Origin: Chitinophagales bacterium
GTDB lineage: Bacteria; Bacteroidota; Bacteroidia; Chitinophagales; Chitinophagaceae
DNA length: 17,130 bases
Direction: 5' to 3'
Assembly (NCBI GenBank): GCA_025355935.1
Contig: JANXYS010000274.1
Span: forward strand, 1 to 17,130
In this document: positions 12,194-17,130 of the stretch, piece after piece
How the letters are laid out: every line of letters starts with the position of its first letter
How positions within the stretch are numbered: position 1 is the first letter of the stretch
Notes under the pieces: generated by a model
Seen by the model: only the letters and a program-made list of their open reading frames with translations
Told to the model about the DNA's origin: nothing
Databases searched by the model: none
Made by a program: the position numbers and the translations under genes

Positions 12194-14536
12194 TCAACTT
12201 TTTTCTTCTAAAATTCGCAGTTTGGCATAATTAAGCATGATCTTTTTTTCTCCGTTATTTTCAAATTGAATTGTTGCAATCGGGTTGTGTGAAGCTCCTT
12301 CCATCTTTGTAACTTCTCCAAAACCAAATTTCTGATGTTCTACGCGTTGACCCGCCTGCAGCTGTGTGGTATCGCTGGCAAGAAAATTTTCAGATGGCGT
12401 GTGTTCCCTAATCTGTGGTCTCGCTGGCACTGCCAGGTAATCTGGTTTCTTCCTCTCCTGCATATCATTCGACCTGTTTGCAGGCGGGAAGCCTCGGTTC
12501 ATTCTTTCAAATGCATTGCCTTTTCCCCAACCGGAGGTTGCACTGTTTTTAACGTTACCACCAGCATAACTCCGATCCATGTGAAGTTCAGGGATCTCAT
12601 CAATAAACCTGCTTGGGTCATTCTGCTGCAATTGGCCAAACCGATAGCGGGCATTGCTGAAACTTAAAAAAAGATGCCGTTTGGCACGGGTGATAGCTAC
12701 ATAAAATAATCTTCGTTCCTCTTCCAGTTCCTCCCGTGTGTTAATGCTCATTGCATTGGGGAAAAGCGTTTCTTCCAAACCTCCCACGAATACAACCGGG
12801 AACTCCAGCCCCTTTGCAGCATGTATGGTCATCAGTTTTACGACATCCTGGTTCTCCTTATCTTCGTTATCCGAATCAGTTAGCAAAACGATTTGTTGGA
12901 GATAAGAGCCCAGGCTTTTGTCGCCTACTTCACCGTCCTCTTCATTTATGGGGGTTTCGGTAAATTCTTTTATCGAATTAAGGAGTTCCTGAACATTTTC
13001 ATATCGTGCAAGCCCTTCCGTTGTTTTATCATTAAACAGTTCTTTAACTATCCCCGTACTTTTTCCTACAATGATAGCAAGGTCATAGGCATTCTTTTTT
13101 GCGAGTTCGCTCTGGAACATCTTCACACTGGTAACAAAGCCGTCAATTGCCTCGAGAGTGCCGCTGCGAAAGCCGTACATCCCCGCATTCGCGAGGATTT
13201 CCCACAGCGTAAGATCGTTTTGATTTGCTAACAAGACTGCCTTATCAAGAGTGGTTTTTCCAATGCCTCTTGCAGGGTAATTGACTACCCGTTTCAGGGC
13301 TTCTTCATCGCGGGTATTAACTGTGAGACGTAAATAAGAAATAAAATCTTTAACCTCTTTGCGTTGATAAAAACTCATCCCACCATAAATTCTGTAAGCA
13401 ATCCCCATTCGCCTGAGCGACTCTTCAAAGCTCCGGCTTTGGGCATTAGTTCTATACAGAATTGCAAAGTCGTTGTTGAAAAAATGATTTCTAAGTTTTT
13501 GCTCCTTAATAGTATCAGCCACCATTTTTCCTTCATCATTATCCGTCATCGTACGGACAAGCTTTATCTTTTCGCCTTCATCGTTCTCGGTAAATAATTT
13601 TTTTTCAATTTGATTTTTATTATTGCTGATTATGTGGTTGGCGACATGCAGGATGTTTTTTGTGCTTCTGTAATTCTGTTCGAGCTTAACCACTTTCACG
13701 TCATCATAATCTTTTTGAAATTGCAGGATATTCTCAATTGTAGCTCCACGGAAACTATATATGCTTTGTGCGTCATCACCAACTACACATACATTTTCAT
13801 GCATTGCGCCTAACAGTTTGATAATTTCATACTGGGCCGGGTTCGTATCCTGGTACTCATCAATTAAAATATACCTGAATTTTCGTTGGTATTTACTTAA
13901 GGATTCAGGATGATTTTTAAGAAGAATGTAAAACTTAAACAGGAGATCATCAAAATCCATAGCACCGTTCTTGAAGCACCGCTTGCTATAAGCGTCATAG
14001 ATTTGGGCAAGCATTGGCCTGTTGGCCCTGGCATCTTCCTGTTGAAGCATGCCGTCATTCGCATATTCTGCGGGGCCAATTAAAGCGTTTTTCGCAGCGG
14101 AAATCCTGTTGTAAACAACATTGGGTTTATATTGTTTATCATCAAGACTAAGCTCGTTAATAACAGTTTTAACTACGCTCTTGGCATCGTCAGTATCATA
14201 AATGGTAAAATTGTTGGGGTAGCCAATTTTATTAGCTTCAGATCTAAGGATTCTTGCGAAAACACTATGAAAGGTTCCAACATACAGGTTCCTCGCTTCC
14301 GAGTTACCTAGAATCTTTTCAATTCGTTCCTTCATTTCAGCAGCCGCTTTATTAGTAAAAGTAAGCGCCAGGATGTTGAACGAATCTACATTATGTTCAC
14401 TCATAAGATGAGTGATTCTCGTTGTTAAAACTTTTGTTTTGCCACTCCCCGCACCTGCAATAATCATTATCGGGCCATCCTTGTGAAGTACCGCTTCCCG
14501 TTGTGGTTCATTCAGCTCATCAAGATATTTCGCCAT
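12194..14536 (-). CDS. pcrA: ATP-dependent DNA helicase, PcrA/UvrD family
   Basis: Cytoplasmic superfamily-1A 3'-5' helicase of repair and replication-conflict resolution. From ATG 14536 it is 780 residues. Motif I is AGAGSGKT (27-34), motif Ia is in ALTFTNKAAAEM, motif II IDEYQDT (225-231), and motif III VGDDAQSIYSFRGA (252-265). Motif IV is LEQNYRST (285-292), motif V TIHAAKGLEFPVVFVGGLEE, and motif VI VAITRAKRHLFLSF. The last 55 or so residues, from GQRVEHQKFGFGEV, form the PcrA-type C-terminal Tudor-like domain that contacts RNA polymerase, joined by a polar linker. There is no nuclease domain, so it is not RecB/AddA. A TTG at 14545 would add three residues but lies inside the promoter box. 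No clear terminator follows. Confidence 0.96.
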   Translation of the reverse strand: MAKYLDELNEPQREAVLHKDGPIMIIAGAGSGKTKVLTTRITHLMSEHNVDSFNILALTFTNKAAAEMKERIEKILGNSEARNLYVGTFHSVFARILRSEANKIGYPNNFTIYDTDDAKSVVKTVINELSLDDKQYKPNVVYNRISAAKNALIGPAEYANDGMLQQEDARANRPMLAQIYDAYSKRCFKNGAMDFDDLLFKFYILLKNHPESLSKYQRKFRYILIDEYQDTNPAQYEIIKLLGAMHENVCVVGDDAQSIYSFRGATIENILQFQKDYDDVKVVKLEQNYRSTKNILHVANHIISNNKNQIEKKLFTENDEGEKIKLVRTMTDNDEGKMVADTIKEQKLRNHFFNNDFAILYRTNAQSRSFEESLRRMGIAYRIYGGMSFYQRKEVKDFISYLRLTVNTRDEEALKRVVNYPARGIGKTTLDKAVLLANQNDLTLWEILANAGMYGFRSGTLEAIDGFVTSVKMFQSELAKKNAYDLAIIVGKSTGIVKELFNDKTTEGLARYENVQELLNSIKEFTETPINEEDGEVGDKSLGSYLQQIVLLTDSDNEDKENQDVVKLMTIHAAKGLEFPVVFVGGLEETLFPNAMSINTREELEEERRLFYVAITRAKRHLFLSFSNARYRFGQLQQNDPSRFIDEIPELHMDRSYAGGNVKNSATSGWGKGNAFERMNRGFPPANRSNDMQERKKPDYLAVPARPQIREHTPSENFLASDTTQLQAGQRVEHQKFGFGEVTKMEGASHNPIATIQFENNGEKKIMLNYAKLRILEEKS

Positions 14537-14542
14537 AAGATG

Positions 14543-14550
14543 CAAAGGTA
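14543..14550 (-). promoter_or_regulatory. pcrA promoter, -7 box TACCTTTG, nearly touching the ATG
   Basis: On the minus strand TACCTTTG is an exact TAnnTTTG match ending only 6 bp before the ATG at 14536. A transcript started 4-7 nt downstream of the box would have no leader or a leader of only 1-3 nt. This also argues against the TTG start at 14545. Confidence 0.5.
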
Positions 14551-14570
14551 ATTTTTCTGAAGCGGATATA

Positions 14571-14792
14571 ATGCTAATTTACTGCAATAGGGAAGTATTT
14601 TACGGTCATCTACGCCGTGTATTACCTGGCCTGTACCAACACATTACCGGGGATAGAATCGGTAGACAGCAACCCTCAAGTACGTATCCCGTTGAAAGTA
14701 TGAAAAACAAAATTGACGCAGTGTGTGTATACCTATTTAATTACAAGAATTTCATTTATGTAACCTCTTATTACTGCAAATTTGCGCAATAA
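14571..14792 (+). CDS. Doubtful 73-codon reading frame in the pcrA-tetA-like gap
   Basis: An ATG frame fills most of the gap between the divergent pcrA and TetA-like genes and ends 8 bp before the latter. The product (MLIYCNREVFYGHLRR..., ending YYCKFAQ) matches no family I know and has no signal peptide or membrane helix. Its 3' end contains the palindromes and probable promoter of the TetA-like gene, which speaks against it being a coding region. I keep it only because nothing else explains the stretch. Confidence 0.15.
   Translation: MLIYCNREVFYGHLRRVLPGLYQHITGDRIGRQQPSSTYPVESMKNKIDAVCVYLFNYKNFIYVTSYYCKFAQ
14776..14789 (+). promoter_or_regulatory. Overlapping palindromes at the TetA-like gene promoter
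   Basis: GCAAATTTGC (14776-14785) is a perfect 10-bp palindrome and overlaps TTGCGCAA (14782-14789), a perfect 8-bp palindrome. CAAATTTG within it (14777-14784) is one mismatch from the TAnnTTTG -7 box and would give a leader of about 11 nt. A regulator bound here would block transcription directly. No regulator gene is adjacent. Confidence 0.35.
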
Positions 14793-14800
14793 CAAGAAAT

Positions 14801-16018
14801 ATGAATCCAAAACGACAAGCAGCGATCGGTTTTATTTTTATTACCCTGATGATCGATGTCACAGGCTTAGGTCTCATCATTCCCGTCTTGCCAAAATTGA
14901 TTGAGCAGCTTATACATGGCACAATAAGTCAGGCCGCAACCTATGGAGGTATGCTAACACTAACTTATGCACTAATGCAGTTTATTTTTTCTCCTGTCCT
15001 GGGTGGTCTAAGTGACCGGTATGGGCGGCGACCAGTACTTTTGTTTTCATTACTCGGATTTGGCCTGGATTATATTTTCCTGTCATTTGCCCCTACCATT
15101 GGTTGGCTATTCGTTGGAAGGGCTGTCGCTGGTATCACCGGCGCAAGTTTTACAACAGCAACAGCTTACATTGCCGATATTAGTAATGATGAGAATAGAG
15201 CGCAAAACTTTGGTATGGTAGGCGCTGCATTCGGTGTAGGCTTTGTGATTGGTCCTGTAATCGGCGGCCTTCTTGGTTCTTTCGGGCCCCGCATTCCATT
15301 TATGGTGGCTGCAGGATTAAGTTTGATAAATTGTATTTATGGATATTTTGTTCTGCCTGAATCGTTATTAAAAGAACACCGGCGCCATTTTAACCTGAAG
15401 CGAGCTAATCCTCTCGGTTCTTTGTTGCAATTAAGAAAATATCCCAAACTAGGAGGATTGGTGAGCGCCTTTTTTTTTATCTACATTGCTTCCCATGCTG
15501 TTCAGAGTAACTGGAGTTTTTTCGGAATCGAAAAATTTCACTGGAGCGAAAAATTAATCGGAATTTCACTGGGGGCGGTTGGTTTGCTTGTAGGGGCAGT
15601 GCAGGGTGGGCTGATAAGGGTTATTAACCCCTGGCTAGGAAATGAGAAAAGCGTGTATACCGGACTGTTACTATACTCTTTTGGGTTGCTATTATTTGCT
15701 TTTGCGTCAGAAACATGGATGATGTTTATATTCCTGGTGCCTTATTGTTTGGGTGGCATTTGCGGCCCGGCCTTACAGTCAATCATTTCAGCAAGTGTTC
15801 CGCCAAACGAACAGGGAGAACTGCAGGGAGCTCTCACTAGCCTTATCAGCCTGACATCCATAGTAGGCCCGCCAATGATGACCGGACTATTTGCGTACTT
15901 CACTGGACCACGCGCACCATTCCATTTTTCCGGCGCCGCCTTTTTACTGGGCTCAATATTTATGCTCGTTAGCGCTGCAATCGCATACCGCACCTTACAC
16001 TCTCAAACAACTGGATGA
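14801..16018 (+). CDS. TetA-like MFS drug efflux transporter (DHA1, TCR/Tet family)
   Basis: Inner-membrane proton-driven antiporter with 12 predicted helices; 405 residues match the class-B/C TetA length. Motifs are the first-helix IDVTGLGLIIPVLP (18-31), motif A GGLSDRYGRRP (68-78), motif B-like GRAVAGITGA (106-115) and antiporter motif C GAAFGVGFVIGPVIGG (141-156). The second-half signature is PPNEQGELQGALTSLISLTSIVGP. The family covers tetracycline pumps and many chromosomal homologues of unknown substrate, so resistance should not be assumed. No tetR-like gene lies next to it; the promoter carries two overlapping palindromes. The 357-bp stretch after it ends in a terminator at 16346-16377. 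Confidence 0.92.
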   Translation: MNPKRQAAIGFIFITLMIDVTGLGLIIPVLPKLIEQLIHGTISQAATYGGMLTLTYALMQFIFSPVLGGLSDRYGRRPVLLFSLLGFGLDYIFLSFAPTIGWLFVGRAVAGITGASFTTATAYIADISNDENRAQNFGMVGAAFGVGFVIGPVIGGLLGSFGPRIPFMVAAGLSLINCIYGYFVLPESLLKEHRRHFNLKRANPLGSLLQLRKYPKLGGLVSAFFFIYIASHAVQSNWSFFGIEKFHWSEKLIGISLGAVGLLVGAVQGGLIRVINPWLGNEKSVYTGLLLYSFGLLLFAFASETWMMFIFLVPYCLGGICGPALQSIISASVPPNEQGELQGALTSLISLTSIVGPPMMTGLFAYFTGPRAPFHFSGAAFLLGSIFMLVSAAIAYRTLHSQTTG

Positions 16019-16375
16019 TGATGCTTCTGCCATTATGCGTAACGGTTAGTAGCGATTTTACTACAAAAAAAAGATTTTTTAAAAACGTGTATAAATTGTG
16101 GATTCACACAATAAAATTTCTTAAAAGACGCTTAATAGAAATCATTGTAATTTACCTGCAATGATGAATAAACCAACCACAAGAAAAACATTACCCCGCT
16201 ATACTTGTTCAGCTTTTTCGCTGCAGGCTTCGTCGTATTTTTTCTACTGGTTTAACCCAAGCTGATTTCTTTTAACCCATATTAATCACTAAACCCCTTC
16301 AATTATCGGTCACACATTTTTTTGTTAGGTACTACAGGACAACAGGAGGCCCCGATATTGGAAAGGGGTCTCTTT
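16019..16375. other. 357-bp gap after the TetA-like gene
   Basis: It contains a weak hairpin TAGTA...TACTA soon after the stop codon and a 7-bp inverted repeat ATCATTG (16141-16147) / CAATGAT (16159-16165). A 34-codon frame (ATG 16161 to TGA 16265; begins MMNKPTTRKTLPRYTCSAFS) and a strong plus-strand terminator (16346-16377) follow. Either the transporter mRNA has a 3' UTR of over 300 nt, or a separate small transcript ends at this terminator. I recognise no RNA family or protein. Confidence 0.4.
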
Positions 16376-16377
16376 TT
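16346..16377 (+). terminator. Rho-independent terminator between TetA-like and PAP2-like genes
   Basis: GAGGCCCC (16346-16353) pairs with GGGGTCTC (16365-16372), with one G-T pair and an 11-nt loop, followed by five T. The T-run overlaps the stop codon of the convergent PAP2-like gene. The minus strand has no T-run after the stem. Confidence 0.75.
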
Positions 16378-17035
16378 ATGCAACAACGAATGCTGCTAGA
16401 AATTGAGATAAAAGGCCGATAAAAATTCCAGTGTAAATTTCTTTTTGGGTATGATCACTCAGTAATAACCGCGAAGTACAGACGCTGCCGGTAAGCAATA
16501 ATACGATACTTAAGGGCCATGTCATTAACATGCTGTTCGACCCCGTAATAATTATAAACAAACCACAAAGTCCACCCATGCCAATTGCGTGCATACTTAC
16601 TTTAAAATATATGTTTGCCAAAAGTCCACCACTGGATGCGAGGAAAATTCCGAGTATAAACGAGGAAATGATAGGAGGATATTGATCTTGTTGTTTAAAA
16701 ACTGTATAAGCCCAAAAGAAGAATATGCCGCAAGCCATGTACGGAATGATGCGGTCTTTTTGTTTACGCAAAAAAAATGACTCAATAAATCCCACAGCCT
16801 TCAAGAGGATAACACTAAGCACAGGAAAAAAAACCAGATTTAAAAGAGTAATAAAAAGGACTTGGGCCTTATGACCAGCTGAGAAACCGGAAAAATAAGA
16901 AGGGTGTACATAAACAAGGAACCAGATCGCATAAAAAGGAATAAGAATCGGGTGAAAAATGTATGATATAAAAATGGCAGCCCATTTTAGGGGCCAGGCA
17001 TAATTTATTTCGTCCTTATTTAATTGAGCTTCCAT
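16376..17035 (-). CDS. PAP2-like integral membrane protein
   Basis: An inner-membrane protein of 219 residues with about six helices. It keeps traces of the PAP2/phosphatidic-acid-phosphatase motifs: K91-x-K-D-R95-I-I-P (compare K-x6-RP), S147-M-H149 (compare PSGH), and S188-R189 with H195 (compare SR-x5-H-x3-D). E199 stands where the last Asp is usual, and the middle motif lacks Pro-Ser-Gly. Thus it may be a divergent lipid phosphatase or an inactive relative. It lies 8 bp after the rpoN stop codon and is probably co-transcribed with it. The stop codon is buried in the T-run of the opposing terminator. Confidence 0.7.
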   Translation of the reverse strand: MEAQLNKDEINYAWPLKWAAIFISYIFHPILIPFYAIWFLVYVHPSYFSGFSAGHKAQVLFITLLNLVFFPVLSVILLKAVGFIESFFLRKQKDRIIPYMACGIFFFWAYTVFKQQDQYPPIISSFILGIFLASSGGLLANIYFKVSMHAIGMGGLCGLFIIITGSNSMLMTWPLSIVLLLTGSVCTSRLLLSDHTQKEIYTGIFIGLLSQFLAAFVVA

Positions 17036-17043
17036 AAAACCGA

Positions 17044-17130
17044 TTAAAGAATTTTCCGAAGCCTCGCAACTGGAATGTTTAATTGCTCGCGATATTTGGC
17101 CACTGTTCGGCGTGCAATATTATATCCTTT
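17044..17130 (-). CDS. rpoN: RNA polymerase sigma-54 factor, C-terminal end only
   Basis: The last 28 codons of a gene entering from the right edge. They contain the RpoN box ARRTVAKYRE (residues 6-15 of the visible part), the diagnostic helix-turn-helix element that reads the -24 promoter element, followed by QLNIPVARLRKIL and TAA. This short signature is unique to sigma-54, so the call is firm despite the size. The rest of the protein lies outside the window. The PAP2-like gene starts 8 bp downstream. Confidence 0.95.
   Translation of the reverse strand, partial: KGYNIARRTVAKYREQLNIPVARLRKIL

Noticed and set aside
12335..13813. Series of plus-strand frames of 67-112 codons
   Set aside because: All are opposite the PcrA helicase coding sequence and lack any recognisable domain; they are antisense by-products.
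14801..16018. Acquired tetracycline-resistance determinant
   Set aside because: No tetR neighbour, mobile element or composition shift is seen; chromosomal TCR/Tet homologues with unknown substrates are common.
16040..16085. TAGTA/TACTA hairpin as terminator of the TetA-like gene
   Set aside because: The 5-bp A/T-rich stem is too weak, and the next bases are an A-run, not a T-run.
1..17130. CRISPR array, defence island, prophage, insertion sequence or tRNA
   Set aside because: No regularly spaced repeats, transposase, integrase, phage genes or tRNA cloverleaf were found on either strand.

Overview
The window reads as a chromosomal segment of a Bacteroidota bacterium, probably close to Chitinophagaceae (the family-level placement is inference). 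Several genes are preceded by exact TAnnTTTG boxes, the -7 element of the Bacteroidota primary sigma factor. Shine-Dalgarno sequences are largely absent and leaders are short and A/T-rich. The gene set also fits: a GH3-type acyl-acid amido synthetase, an Nfu scaffold, PnuC with a stand-alone NadR-like kinase, VF530, DUF1415 and a PAP2-like membrane protein beside rpoN. No rRNA, tRNA, CRISPR array, insertion sequence or prophage is visible.

Left part (1-4.6 kb): the 5' portion of an MHS-type MFS transporter leaves the left edge on the minus strand. A 421-bp gap follows, with a strong terminator at 1401-1433 that may end an unrecognised small transcript. Then come recA with its own promoter and terminator, an EamA/DMT exporter overlapping a GNAT acetyltransferase, and a convergent SixA-like phosphohistidine phosphatase.

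Middle part (4.6-9.7 kb): VF530 and DUF1415 form a small operon. The 424-bp gap after it holds two minus-strand coding remnants, one a 62-codon frame broken by a single TGA and one a 59-codon frame without a start. Next is a plus-strand cluster: a GH3-family adenylating enzyme, a LysE/RhtB-type amino-acid exporter and a secreted protein of unknown function. A GT51 peptidoglycan glycosyltransferase with an unusually hydrophobic N-terminal part follows. The GH3-LysE cluster is the best candidate for an undescribed system: an enzyme of a family that makes acyl-amino-acid amides beside a transporter of an amino-acid-export family.

Right part (9.7-17.1 kb): pnuC and a NadR-like nicotinamide riboside kinase overlap on the minus strand, with a terminator-like hairpin in the leader. 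After these come a DoxX-like membrane protein, an Nfu Fe-S scaffold, a PcrA/UvrD helicase whose promoter box almost touches its ATG, a TetA-like drug-efflux transporter, and a PAP2-like membrane protein directly downstream of the sigma-54 gene rpoN. Only the RpoN-box end of rpoN is inside the window.

Three tail-to-tail gene junctions have only 1-5 bp between stop codons and no visible terminator, so the genome is compact here and overlapping 3' transcripts are likely.
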